Source of the DNA: an uncultured Lachnospiraceae bacterium
GTDB lineage: Bacteria; Bacillota; Clostridia; Lachnospirales; Lachnospiraceae
Assembly (NCBI GenBank): GCA_910577955.1
Contig: CAJTNC010000014.1
Location: forward strand, 17,608-81,607
Direction of reading: 5' to 3'
DNA: 64,000 nt
The stretch's first letter is position 1; each line of letters begins with the position of its first letter. The position numbers were made by a program, and so were the translations under genes. The notes beneath the pieces were generated by a model. It had not been told where the DNA came from and ran no database searches. It saw only the letters and a program-made list of their open reading frames with translations. This document shows positions 51,938 to 60,906 of the stretch, piece by piece.

Positions 51938-53149
51938 ATGAAGTATTCAAAACAAGAGGTTATGCAATATGTGCAGGAGGAAGATGTAAAATTTATCCGC
52001 CTTGCCTTTTGTGATGTATTCGGCAAACAGAAAAACATATCCATCATGCCTGAGGAACTTCCTCGTGCCTTTGAATATGGAATTGCTATTGATGCATCTG
52101 CCATCAAAGGTTTTGGCGATGAAACACATTCCGACTTGTTGCTCCACCCTGACGCAGACACACTAATGCCTCTCCCTTGGAGGCCGGAACACGGCCGGGT
52201 AGTCCGCATGTTCTGCACCATCTCTTATCCGGATGGAAGGACCTTTGAATGTGATTCCCGCTCTATTTTGAAACAGGCTGTTCAGGATGCAGAAAAAGCA
52301 GGTTTCCGGTTCTTCTTTGGCGCTGAACAGGAATTTTATCTTTTTAATCTGGACGATAACGGAAATCCCACAAAAGAGCCTTATGATAATGCCGGTTATA
52401 TGGATATTGCACCGGAGGACAAAGGAGAAAATATCAGACGCGAAGTATGCCTCACACTTGAGCAAATGGGAATCCGTCCTGAAAGTTCACACCACGAAGA
52501 GGGGCCCGGACAAAATGAAATTGATTTTCGCTATTCCAGTCCGCTGACTGCAGCCGACAACGCCATGACTTTTCAGACCGTTGTCAAAACGGTTGCGTGC
52601 CGCAACGGATTATATGCTGATTTTAGTCCGAAACCCCTTGAGGGTAGACCGGGAAACGGATTCCATATCAATATGTCTGTAAAATCACCGGATAACGCCG
52701 CTCATATGGATTTTGTGATTGCCGGTATCCTCGCAAAAGTTGCTGAAATGACAGTCTTCCTGAATCCATTGGAAAGCTCTTATGAACGTTTTGGCAATCA
52801 TAAGGCGCCAAAGTATATTTCCTGGTCCAGCGAAAACCGTTCCCAGCTTGTAAGAGTTCCGGCCGCCGTCGGAGAATACAGACGTGCGGAACTCCGTTCT
52901 CCTGACCCATCATCCAATACTTATCTGGCATTTGCACTAATGATATATGCAGGCCTATATGGAATTCAGAACAAGTTAGAGCTGCAGGACCCTGCTGACA
53001 TCAACTTTTATAAAGCAGATGCAGATACACTTGCAAAATTCAAACAATTGCCGGAAAATTTGAAATCTGCATGTGTTCTGGCAAACAGCAGTGACTTTAT
53101 AAAAAAACATATTCCGGATGCCATACTGGAAATTTATTGTAACAGATAA
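51938..53149 (+). CDS. glnA: Type I glutamine synthetase (short form)
   Basis: 403 residues. N-terminal beta-grasp part (VKFIRLAFCDVFGKQKN), catalytic domain with GAEQEFYLF, EEGPGQNEIDF, GNGFHINMS and a closing RRAELRSPDPSSNTYLAFA. It is about 40 residues shorter than B. subtilis GlnA, missing part of the usual C-terminal region. The adenylylation tyrosine region of enteric enzymes is not seen. A second ammonia-assimilating enzyme alongside GSIII; lies 34 nt after the glutamate synthase genes, giving a complete GS/GOGAT operon. Confidence 0.9.
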   Translation: MKYSKQEVMQYVQEEDVKFIRLAFCDVFGKQKNISIMPEELPRAFEYGIAIDASAIKGFGDETHSDLLLHPDADTLMPLPWRPEHGRVVRMFCTISYPDGRTFECDSRSILKQAVQDAEKAGFRFFFGAEQEFYLFNLDDNGNPTKEPYDNAGYMDIAPEDKGENIRREVCLTLEQMGIRPESSHHEEGPGQNEIDFRYSSPLTAADNAMTFQTVVKTVACRNGLYADFSPKPLEGRPGNGFHINMSVKSPDNAAHMDFVIAGILAKVAEMTVFLNPLESSYERFGNHKAPKYISWSSENRSQLVRVPAAVGEYRRAELRSPDPSSNTYLAFALMIYAGLYGIQNKLELQDPADINFYKADADTLAKFKQLPENLKSACVLANSSDFIKKHIPDAILEIYCNR

Positions 53150-53180
53150 CATAAACTAACGAAAAAGGAGGAGATGCCAT

Positions 53181-53765
53181 ATGAGTCTAAAAGAACGTGT
53201 CTATAGTATACTCATCGTGTCTGCAACAGACAGCTTCACCTCTGCCTTTGCCGATCTGCTTCCGGAAACAAGATACAGTCCGGTTGATACAGTCAGAAAT
53301 GTCACTGTTGCCAAAAGAGTTTTGGCACAAAAAGCATTTGACTTTATCATCATCAATGCTCCATTGCCGGATGATGCCGGAACCCGTTTTGCAATTGATA
53401 CCTGTACAGCCAAACAATCCGCTGTCCTGCTGTTGGTAAAAAGCGATATCCATGCCGGCATCCATGACAGAGTTGCTGAATATGGTGTTTTCACTTTACC
53501 GAAACCCATTTCCAAAGTAAACATGACTCATGCCCTTAACTGGCTTGAAAGTGCACGGGAACGGCTAAGGCAATTAGAGAAAAAAACGATATCTATTGAA
53601 GATAAAATGGCTGAAATCCGATTGGTCAACAAAGCCAAATGGCTGCTGATCAGCGAATTGCACATGAGTGAACCGGAGGCCCATCGCTATGTAGAAAAAC
53701 AGGCAATGGACCGCTGCGTTTCCAGAAGATGCATTGCGGAAGAAATCATCAGGACTTATGCTTAA
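53181..53765 (+). CDS. ANTAR-domain antiterminator with degenerate receiver domain
   Basis: 194 residues. The first 120 resemble a response receiver (YSILIVSATDSF.., LPKPIS), but the acidic pocket (usual DD/DE) reads SAT and the phospho-acceptor position reads FIIINAPLPDD with Asn in place of Asp, so it should not be phosphorylated. A coiled linker follows, then the ANTAR helices (EDKMAEIRLVNKAKWLLISE..MSEPEAHRYVEKQAMDRC) near 140-190. ANTAR proteins bind paired hexaloop RNA hairpins and prevent termination. The obvious targets are the two leader terminators of the glutamine operons here. AAGGAGG 8 nt before the ATG. Confidence 0.88.
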   Translation: MSLKERVYSILIVSATDSFTSAFADLLPETRYSPVDTVRNVTVAKRVLAQKAFDFIIINAPLPDDAGTRFAIDTCTAKQSAVLLLVKSDIHAGIHDRVAEYGVFTLPKPISKVNMTHALNWLESARERLRQLEKKTISIEDKMAEIRLVNKAKWLLISELHMSEPEAHRYVEKQAMDRCVSRRCIAEEIIRTYA

Positions 53766-55072
53766 CCGGAGATCGCCTCATCCTGCAGCTCATCAAACTT
53801 TTCCATACACTCATCCACTGTGGCGCCGCCAAGCAGATCCCGCACGATCAGACAGGTGTTGCCCCACTGTTCCACTTTCATACCCGCATTGGAGCCCAGC
53901 ACATAGACTCCCTCCTCGATTCGGTCATTTAACGGCTTCAGCACCGGAACACACTCCACCGACACATTTTTAGAAGGAGAAATCACCCGGTTTGTCTCTG
54001 AATACACCTGCAGCGCTTCGTCGGAAAGTATGATATCCATCACCTGCAGCGCATCTTCCGCGTGTTCTGCCTCCGCGCCGATACCGATACCGGTCATAGT
54101 CATCACAGGCATCTGTCCCCTTTCGCTGGGAAAACCGATAACCTGCATCTCAAAATCCGTCTTTCCGTAAGCTGTCTCTGTGTTTGCCGCGCCCCAGTAT
54201 GCCATGACGATAGGCGTTTTTTGTGCAAGGAAATCCTCACCTTCCCCGTCGATCGCTTCACTGACTAAAGCCTTCTCCCCATCAATGTACCCTCTGTCCA
54301 TCAGCTCCTTCAAAAATTCAAACCCGGAACGCATATAATCGCTGTATCTGGCCTCCCCGTTGTTTAACGCCTCGATCTCCGCCTCGGTATTTCCGCCGTT
54401 GTACAAGTCCGCATAAGCTTGAGCAAAGACAAAATTCTCCAGCCACCAGCGGTTAGCGCCGACCGGCGTCTCGATCCCATTCTCCTGAAACACCTGACAG
54501 CAGTACAAAAACTCTTCCGGTGTCTCCGGCAGTGCGAGTTCATACTGATCAAACATATCTTTATTGACAAACAGGCCGTAGGCCACTACCTCCTGTGGAA
54601 TCGCCACAAGCTTTCCGTCCACCGTGTTTGCCACTCTTATGATCTCCCGCAGATTCTTTGCGCTCTCAAGCCCTGAAAGATCCATCAGTTTTCCCTCCGC
54701 TCCCACCTCCAAAATAACATCGGGATTGAGCAGATACATATCGTCCATATTGTTTCTGACTCTGTCCAACGTAACCTCGTCATAGGTTTTATCCTGATAG
54801 TCCTCCGCCGTATAAGTCCTGTAAGTCACCAATACACCCAGTCTCTCCTCCGCCATCGCAATGGTCAGATCCGTTGCGCTTCTGGCAACATTTACCGCAT
54901 CCGGATCAGTCCGCTCCATAGGGGTGAACAGATTGACGATTCGTTCCTTTTGCTCATTATCCTGTATCAGATTCTTTGATCCGCTATCCTTTCCGCAGGC
55001 TGTTAAAGTCATCATCATAAGCCCTGCCATAATTACTGCGGCCTGTCTCATCCATCCTTTTCTTTCCGTCAT
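53762..55072 (-). CDS. Extracellular solute-binding lipoprotein, family 1
   Basis: 436 residues. Lipoprotein signal with LTAC, lipidated Cys26. The mature part is a sugar-type (family 1) binding protein: IVNLFTPMERTDPDAVNVARS, LLNPDVILEVGAEGKLMDLSGLES, IPQEVVAYGLFVNKDMFDQYEL and DRGYIDGEKALVSEAIDGEGEDF. No permease or ATPase gene adjoins it; instead it follows a hybrid histidine kinase by 17 nt. It may present a ligand to the kinase rather than to a transporter. Its 3' end overlaps the ANTAR gene by 4 nt, convergent. Confidence 0.8.
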   Translation of the reverse strand: MTERKGWMRQAAVIMAGLMMMTLTACGKDSGSKNLIQDNEQKERIVNLFTPMERTDPDAVNVARSATDLTIAMAEERLGVLVTYRTYTAEDYQDKTYDEVTLDRVRNNMDDMYLLNPDVILEVGAEGKLMDLSGLESAKNLREIIRVANTVDGKLVAIPQEVVAYGLFVNKDMFDQYELALPETPEEFLYCCQVFQENGIETPVGANRWWLENFVFAQAYADLYNGGNTEAEIEALNNGEARYSDYMRSGFEFLKELMDRGYIDGEKALVSEAIDGEGEDFLAQKTPIVMAYWGAANTETAYGKTDFEMQVIGFPSERGQMPVMTMTGIGIGAEAEHAEDALQVMDIILSDEALQVYSETNRVISPSKNVSVECVPVLKPLNDRIEEGVYVLGSNAGMKVEQWGNTCLIVRDLLGGATVDECMEKFDELQDEAISG

Positions 55073-55089
55073 TTCTCTAACCTATCCTA

Positions 55090-57648
55090 TTACTCCACAT
55101 ATTTTCTAATCACTTTTTTTAACACTTCCACATCCAGAGGCTTAGCCACATGTGCGTCCATGCCTGCCCCCAAAGCTTCCTTTTCATCCTCCGCAAAAGC
55201 GTTTGCCGTCATGGCAATGATCGGTATACGTTTTGCATCATCTTTCTCCAAAAACCGAATGGCTCTCGTCGCCTCATAACCGTTCATCACCGGCATCTGC
55301 ACATCCATCAGGATCACATCAAACTCGCCCTCCGCTGCCTGCTCAAAACGCTGCACCGCAAGCTGCCCGTTCTCCGCGATCTCGCAGGAGGCTCCCTCCA
55401 TTTTCAAAATCTCTATCAAAATTTCCGCGTTGATCTCATTGTCTTCCGCAGCAAGAAAATGCAGTCCTTTCAAACTCTGCGCCTTCACCGCTAAAGCCTC
55501 ATCCTGTTCTCCTCCATCGGTTTGCATCTCCTCGATCTTTTCCCGAAGAGCAGAGACAAAGAAAGGTTTTGTAAGAAGAACCGTATTCTTTACCTTAAGA
55601 GCCTCCTCTATTCCCTCCGCATCATACTCCGCCAAAAACAGTATCGGCACGCTCGCCGGAAGGACTTCACGAAGTGCTCTTGCAGCTTCTATGCCTTCCG
55701 CTTTCGGCACATCCCAATCCACCAGTACCAACTGATATATCCCCTTATCATTCCGCAGACAGTTCAAAGCTTTCTCAATTCCGATAGCGTCCAGCCCGAC
55801 TCCTGTATCCCGCATCAGTTCCCGCACATTATCACAGTTATCCGGATCTTCATCCACGAACAGGATTCTGGAAATGCCTTTTGTCTCCCAGAAGCGGCCG
55901 TCCTCCTGCCCCTCCTGAATGCGAAGTTCCAATTCCACCCTGAAGAGCGACCCTTTGTTCACTTCGCTGAAAACATCTATCGTACCGCCCATCAGTCCGA
56001 CAATACTCTTTGTGATCGCCATACCGAGCCCGGTTCCCTGCACTTTATTTGTGGTACTGTTCTCTGCCCGGGTGAAAGCTTCAAAAATCGTCTCCAAATA
56101 CTCGGGCGTCATGCCGTAGCCGTCGTCTTCCACCTCTATCCGTACGTGTTCATACTGTGCCGAATACTGTTTCAGTCCCAGAATACGCAGCCGGATATGG
56201 CCGCCCTCCTGCGTGTATTTTACGGCATTTGACAAAAGATTAAGAAGGATTTGATTGAGCCTCGTTTCATCACCCTCCAGATATTCATGCCTGATTCCGG
56301 ACACTTCCACATGAAACTCCTGTCCCTTTTCCTTTGCCATCGGCAGAATGAGCGCTTCCACTGAGGATATCACATCATTCAGCGTAAATTTCTCAAAATT
56401 GAGAACCACTTTCCCGCTCTCGATCTTAGACACATCGAGCACATCATTGATCAGCCTGAGAAGATGCTGTCCCGATGCCATAATCTTCTTTGTATACTCG
56501 CGCACCTTCGCCGGATCATCGGCGTCCTTCGCAAGAAGTGTGGTAAATCCCAGAACCGCATTCATCGGCGTCCGGATATCGTGAGACATATTGGAGAGAA
56601 ACATCGTCTTGGAACTGCTGGCGATCTGCGCCGCCTGCAGGGCCTCCGCAAGCTGTTCGTTATGAAGTTTCCTCTCCGCCTCCCGTTCCTTGCGGATCTT
56701 ATCCTGCTGCCTCCAGTTCAAATAATACAACATGACGCACACCAGAAAAGCCACCAGCATTGCGGCTACAACCATAAAAATGTTCTGATTGACGGTACGT
56801 CCCTCCTGCTGAATGGCCTCCACCGGCACATAGCCTACTAAAAAGACTGTTCCGTCGTTTACCGACCACATATAGTTCAGAGCGCTCTCTCCGCGGATAT
56901 CATGATAAAACAGAATATTTTTTCCCTCTTCCAGACAGTGCGCCACTTCCGCCTTGATCTCAGGATCAACGATCTCGTTAGCCCTGTAAAAATCGGCCAG
57001 ATTCAGATGCCCGGCGTTGCGCTTGCCCATTCTTTTAGGTGTCAGGATAAAACGCTCGCTTTCCGCATCCATCACATACAGCAAAGCCTGCTTGTTGTAA
57101 AAACCGTCCGGAAGAGATTTATCGACGGATTCATAAATGTATTCCACATAAAGCGTTCCGATTTCCTGCTCCTCCCGCTTCACCGGGCACTTCAAAGTAT
57201 AAGCCCACGCCCCCATATAATTCACGTAAGACTTTGATACCGGCATACCGTTCACAGTATTCCCGGAAGAAAAATCCAGATCCTTTTCTGAAAAAGCCTC
57301 CCCTGTGTTGGATACGCCTTCCGTCTTCCCCGATGCTAAGAACGTCATCTTCACCATAGTTTGATTTTTCTGATAAGTACGAATGTATTCCTCCGGATCA
57401 GAAGCTTTGGCTGCCTCCCCGGCAATCAGCTCCTGAAACTCCGCCTGATTTCGGAAAATCGCTTCAATGGTATACTCAATCAGATCCAGACTCTCGCTCA
57501 GATTCTGAATCGCCGCATCAGCCATCTCCTCGGTTGTTTTTCTCGCCACCGCATATACTGTGGTCCATAAAAGAATAAAAACCAATACAATGGAGACGAG
57601 CAGGGAGATTCCTCTATGCTTTTCTCTTTTGATTGGTTTTAATTTCAT
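55090..57648 (-). CDS. Hybrid sensor histidine kinase with two receiver domains
   Basis: 852 residues from the ATG at 57648 (GGAGA 8 nt upstream). Order: TM1 (about 15-35), extracellular sensor (about 40-285), TM2 near 290-310, HisKA with FLSNMSHDIRTPMNAV, HATPase_c (NLLSNAVKYT, DDGYGM, GTGLGMAITKSIVGLMGG), a first receiver (FVDEDPDNC, LVDWDVPKAEG) and a second, canonical receiver (AAEDNEINAEI, VILMDVQMPVMNG, AMTANAF). No separate output regulator is adjacent, so the target pathway is unknown. Downstream binding lipoprotein suggests a sensing pair. Confidence 0.9.
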   Translation of the reverse strand: MKLKPIKREKHRGISLLVSIVLVFILLWTTVYAVARKTTEEMADAAIQNLSESLDLIEYTIEAIFRNQAEFQELIAGEAAKASDPEEYIRTYQKNQTMVKMTFLASGKTEGVSNTGEAFSEKDLDFSSGNTVNGMPVSKSYVNYMGAWAYTLKCPVKREEQEIGTLYVEYIYESVDKSLPDGFYNKQALLYVMDAESERFILTPKRMGKRNAGHLNLADFYRANEIVDPEIKAEVAHCLEEGKNILFYHDIRGESALNYMWSVNDGTVFLVGYVPVEAIQQEGRTVNQNIFMVVAAMLVAFLVCVMLYYLNWRQQDKIRKEREAERKLHNEQLAEALQAAQIASSSKTMFLSNMSHDIRTPMNAVLGFTTLLAKDADDPAKVREYTKKIMASGQHLLRLINDVLDVSKIESGKVVLNFEKFTLNDVISSVEALILPMAKEKGQEFHVEVSGIRHEYLEGDETRLNQILLNLLSNAVKYTQEGGHIRLRILGLKQYSAQYEHVRIEVEDDGYGMTPEYLETIFEAFTRAENSTTNKVQGTGLGMAITKSIVGLMGGTIDVFSEVNKGSLFRVELELRIQEGQEDGRFWETKGISRILFVDEDPDNCDNVRELMRDTGVGLDAIGIEKALNCLRNDKGIYQLVLVDWDVPKAEGIEAARALREVLPASVPILFLAEYDAEGIEEALKVKNTVLLTKPFFVSALREKIEEMQTDGGEQDEALAVKAQSLKGLHFLAAEDNEINAEILIEILKMEGASCEIAENGQLAVQRFEQAAEGEFDVILMDVQMPVMNGYEATRAIRFLEKDDAKRIPIIAMTANAFAEDEKEALGAGMDAHVAKPLDVEVLKKVIRKYVE

Positions 57649-57750
57649 ATTGCATATCTCCATTTAACTATTAAATCTTATCTTCACTCTATCTTCTGCT
57701 TTGTTTTTCTTTTGTAATTATTATATGATACACCGGTGCCGACCGTTTTG

Positions 57751-59418
57751 TCACCCTTTCGGCAGTACAAACGAACTCTTTAACGACACAATTCTGTTAA
57801 ACACCGGCTGACCGGGAATTGAATCCCTGCTGTCCACACAGAAAAATCCCTGCCTTACAAACTGAAAACTCTCAGATGCCGCCGCCTCTTTAAGGGCGGG
57901 CTCCATATAGCAGTTCTCAAGCACCGTCAGCGAATTAGGGTTCAGATTCAGGGAGCCGTCTTCATTGTACACGCCTTTCTCCTCGTCCACAATATTCTCA
58001 TACAGGCGCACCTGTGCAGACACCGCAGTCCGGGCATTCACCCAGTGGATCGTCCCCTTCACTTTCCTGCCGTCCGGGCTGTTGCCTCCCTTGCTGTCCG
58101 GATCATAGGTTCCGTGCACAACGGTCACATTTCCATTTTCATCCTTCTCACAGCCTGTGCACTTCACAAAATAAGCGTGCATCAGCCGTACCTCGTTGCC
58201 CGGAAACATCCTGAAATATTTTTTCGGGGGCTCTTCCATAAAGTCGTCCCGCTCGATATACAATTCTCTGCCAAAGGGAACTTTTCTGCTGCCGAGTTCC
58301 GGATTCTCCAGATTGTTGGCCACTTCCAGTTCCTCCGTCTCTCCCTCCGGATAATTGTCGATAATCAGCTTGACCGGATCTAAGATCGCCATCATTCTCG
58401 GTTTTTTAAGCTTTAAATCCTCTCTGATGCAATATTCCAACATGGAATATTCCGCGGAAGAGTGAGCCTTAGAAACGCCGCACAGATCCACAAAACGCCT
58501 GATGGACTCCGGTGTAAAACCGCGCCTTCTGAGAGCCGCAATGGAAACAAGCCTCGGATCATCCCAGCCGTCCACAATACCTTCCTCCACCAGCTTCTTG
58601 ATATATCTCTTTCCTGTCACTACATTAGTCAGGTACATTTTTGCAAACTCGATCTGTCTCGGAGGCATCTCATACTCTAACTCCCGCAGCACCCAGTCAT
58701 AGAGCGGTCTGTGATCCTCAAACTCCAGTGTGCAAATGGAATGCGTCACACCTTCCTCCGCATCCTCGATGGGATGGGCATAATCATACATCGGATAGAT
58801 GCACCACTTATCCCCCGTATTGTGATGGGACATGTGTGCCACCCTGTATATGATGGGATCCCGCATATTCATATTTGGAGAAGCCATATCGATCTTCGCC
58901 CGCAGCGTCTTCTCACCATCCGCGAACTCTCCGTTCTTCATAGCCTCAAAGAGCGCCAGATTCTCGGATACACTGCGGTTTCTGTTGGGGTCTTCCTTTC
59001 CTGCCTCGGTCAATGTCCCTCTGTACTCCCGCATCTCCTCCGCCGTCAGATCCGATACATAAGCTTTTCCCTTCTGTATTAACTTCACCGCACCTTCGTA
59101 CATTTTATCAAAATAGTTGGAGGCAAAAAACAGCCTGTCCTCATAGTCAGCCCCCAGCCACTTCACGTCTGCAATGATGGATTCCACAAACTCCGTCTTC
59201 TCCTTCGTCGGATTCGTGTCGTCAAACCGCAGATTAAACTTTCCGTCATACTGTACGGCCAGTCCATAGTTTAACAGAATACTCTTCGCATGTCCGATAT
59301 GCAGATAGCCGTTTGGTTCCGGCGGGAATCTGGTACACACATGATCATACTTGCCCTCCGCCAGATCCTTATCGATCTCCTGCTCTATAAAATTTCTTGA
59401 AACAACTTCTTCACTCAT
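57751..59418 (-). CDS. glnS: Glutaminyl-tRNA synthetase
   Basis: 555 residues from the ATG at 59418, preceded by GGAAGACGGGAAG; a longer open frame upstream is only read-through of a tandem repeat. Class I synthetase motifs: RFPPEPNGYLHIGHAKS (HIGH) and VLSKR-like KMYLTN..TGKRYIKKLVEEG, plus the GlnRS-specific GWDDPRLVSIAALRRRGFTPESIR and the C-terminal beta-barrel anticodon-binding part. It charges tRNA-Gln directly. Notable in a clostridial background where many relatives use the GatCAB route; fits a glutamine-focused neighbourhood. Confidence 0.93.
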   Translation of the reverse strand: MSEEVVSRNFIEQEIDKDLAEGKYDHVCTRFPPEPNGYLHIGHAKSILLNYGLAVQYDGKFNLRFDDTNPTKEKTEFVESIIADVKWLGADYEDRLFFASNYFDKMYEGAVKLIQKGKAYVSDLTAEEMREYRGTLTEAGKEDPNRNRSVSENLALFEAMKNGEFADGEKTLRAKIDMASPNMNMRDPIIYRVAHMSHHNTGDKWCIYPMYDYAHPIEDAEEGVTHSICTLEFEDHRPLYDWVLRELEYEMPPRQIEFAKMYLTNVVTGKRYIKKLVEEGIVDGWDDPRLVSIAALRRRGFTPESIRRFVDLCGVSKAHSSAEYSMLEYCIREDLKLKKPRMMAILDPVKLIIDNYPEGETEELEVANNLENPELGSRKVPFGRELYIERDDFMEEPPKKYFRMFPGNEVRLMHAYFVKCTGCEKDENGNVTVVHGTYDPDSKGGNSPDGRKVKGTIHWVNARTAVSAQVRLYENIVDEEKGVYNEDGSLNLNPNSLTVLENCYMEPALKEAAASESFQFVRQGFFCVDSRDSIPGQPVFNRIVSLKSSFVLPKG

Positions 59419-59475
59419 CTTCCCGTCTTCCTCTTGTTCTATAAAATCATTATAATACACAAAAACTATAAATCT

Positions 59476-59697
59476 CTCGCCTTCGGCTCTTTCGACTCGC
59501 AAACGCTTCGCTCTTTGCTCGTATCCCTCGCCTTCGGCTCTTTCGACTCGCAAACGCTTCGCTCTTTGCTCGTATCCCTCGCCTTCGGCTCTACTCGACT
59601 CGCAAACGCTTCGCTCTTTGCTCGTATCCCTCGCCCTCGGCTCTACTCGACTCGCAAACGCTTCGCTCTTTGCTCGTATCCCTCGCCTTCGGCTCGG
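59476..59697. repeat. Tandem 51/52-bp repeat, about 4.3 units
   Basis: Units begin at 59476, 59527, 59578, 59630 and 59682 (last partial), with sequence CTCGCCTTCGGCTCT..CGACTCGCAAACGCTTCGCTC..TTTGCTCGTATC. The third and fourth units carry a one-base longer variant (CTACTC for CTTTC). Each unit can fold into two small hairpins with GAA-type triloops (GCC-GAA-GGC and GCAAA..TTTGC). The array runs from the AICAR transformylase stop codon into the glnS leader. Confidence 0.9.
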
Positions 59698-60876
59698 TCA
59701 GTGGTGGAATAGTCTGATTTCTGTAAAGCACATGACCATCCCGTACTTATCGCAGGTCTCGATCACATTGTCATCCCGGATGGATCCGCCCGGCTCAGCC
59801 ACATACTTCACACCGCTCTTTTGAGCCCGCTCGATATTATCCCCAAACGGGAAAAACGCATCGGACCCCAGCGCCACATCCGTATTGCCCGCAAGCCACG
59901 CCTCTTTCTCTTCTCTTGCAAAAACAGGCGGTTTTTCTTTGAAGAATTTCTGCCACGTTCCTTCCGTCAGTATATCCTCATACTCGTTGCCGATATACAG
60001 ATCGATGGAATTATCCCTGTCTGCTCTGCCGATTCCCTCCACAAAGGAAAGTTCCAGCACCTTCGGCGCCTGACGCAGATACCAGTTGTCCGCCTTCGTC
60101 CCGGCAAGTCTTGTGCAGTGGATACGGGACTGCTGCCCCGCGCCGATGCCGATAGCCTGTCCGCCCTTTGCGTAGCAGACAGAATTGCTCTGCGTATACT
60201 TTAACGTGATCATAGCGATCATCAGATCGATCAGCGCCTCCCTCGGCAGCTCCTTATTTTTTGTCACAATATTTTGAAACAGCGCCTCGTCCACTTTCAG
60301 ATCATTCCTGCCCTGTTCAAAAGTCACGCCGAAGACCTGCTTGCGCTCAATCTTCTCAGGCTCGTAATCCTTATCGATGCGGATCACGTTATAGCCTCCT
60401 TTTTTCTTTGCCTTCAGTATTTCCAGCGCCTCCGGCTCATATCCCGGCGCAATGATTCCGTCCGAAACCTCTCGTTTGATCAACAGCGCCGTCTCCCTAT
60501 CACAGACGTCTGACAGAGCTATAAAATCACCGAAGGAGGACATTCTGTCCGCACCTCTTGCCCTCGCATAAGCGCAGGCGAGGGGTGTCAGTTCCGCCTT
60601 CTCATCCACCCAATATATTTTTTTATCCAGTTCCGTGAGCGGCAGTCCCACCGCTGCCCCTGCAGGCGATACATGTTTAAAAGAAGTTGCTGCCGGAAGC
60701 CCGGTTGCCTCCTTTAACTCCCGCACAAGCTGCCATCCGTTGAATGCATCCAACAGATTGATATACCCGGGTCTTCCGTTTAACACCTCAATGGGAAGTT
60801 CCCCGCCCTTCTCAATATAAATACGGGACGGTTTCTGATTCGGATTACAGCCGTATTTTAATTCCAGTTCCTTCAT
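59698..60876 (-). CDS. AICAR transformylase (stand-alone PurH C-terminal domain)
   Basis: 392 residues, the length of the free-standing phosphoribosylaminoimidazolecarboxamide formyltransferase of clostridia, which lacks the N-terminal IMP cyclohydrolase (MGS) half of PurH. Motifs include ELKYGCNPNQKPSRIY at the start, FKHVSPAGAAVG, YTQSNSVCYAKGGQAIGIGAGQQSRIHCTRLA and the closing GSDAFFPFGDNIERA..VKYVAEPGGSIRDD. It formylates AICAR with 10-formyl-THF. The missing cyclohydrolase is supplied by the PurO-type gene 30 nt upstream. Confidence 0.93.
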   Translation of the reverse strand: MKELELKYGCNPNQKPSRIYIEKGGELPIEVLNGRPGYINLLDAFNGWQLVRELKEATGLPAATSFKHVSPAGAAVGLPLTELDKKIYWVDEKAELTPLACAYARARGADRMSSFGDFIALSDVCDRETALLIKREVSDGIIAPGYEPEALEILKAKKKGGYNVIRIDKDYEPEKIERKQVFGVTFEQGRNDLKVDEALFQNIVTKNKELPREALIDLMIAMITLKYTQSNSVCYAKGGQAIGIGAGQQSRIHCTRLAGTKADNWYLRQAPKVLELSFVEGIGRADRDNSIDLYIGNEYEDILTEGTWQKFFKEKPPVFAREEKEAWLAGNTDVALGSDAFFPFGDNIERAQKSGVKYVAEPGGSIRDDNVIETCDKYGMVMCFTEIRLFHH

Positions 60877-60906
60877 ATTCTCTCCCCTGTCTTTTTCTTT
60901 ATTGTA

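Noticed and set aside
59419..59553. 45-residue N-terminal extension of glnS
   Set aside because: Encoded by the tandem repeat; repeated RAKRLRVERAEGE-like peptide, while the ATG at 59418 has a good ribosome site and matches the family start.
59476..59697. CRISPR array
   Set aside because: Units are near-identical along the full 51/52 bp with no unique spacers, and no cas genes are present.
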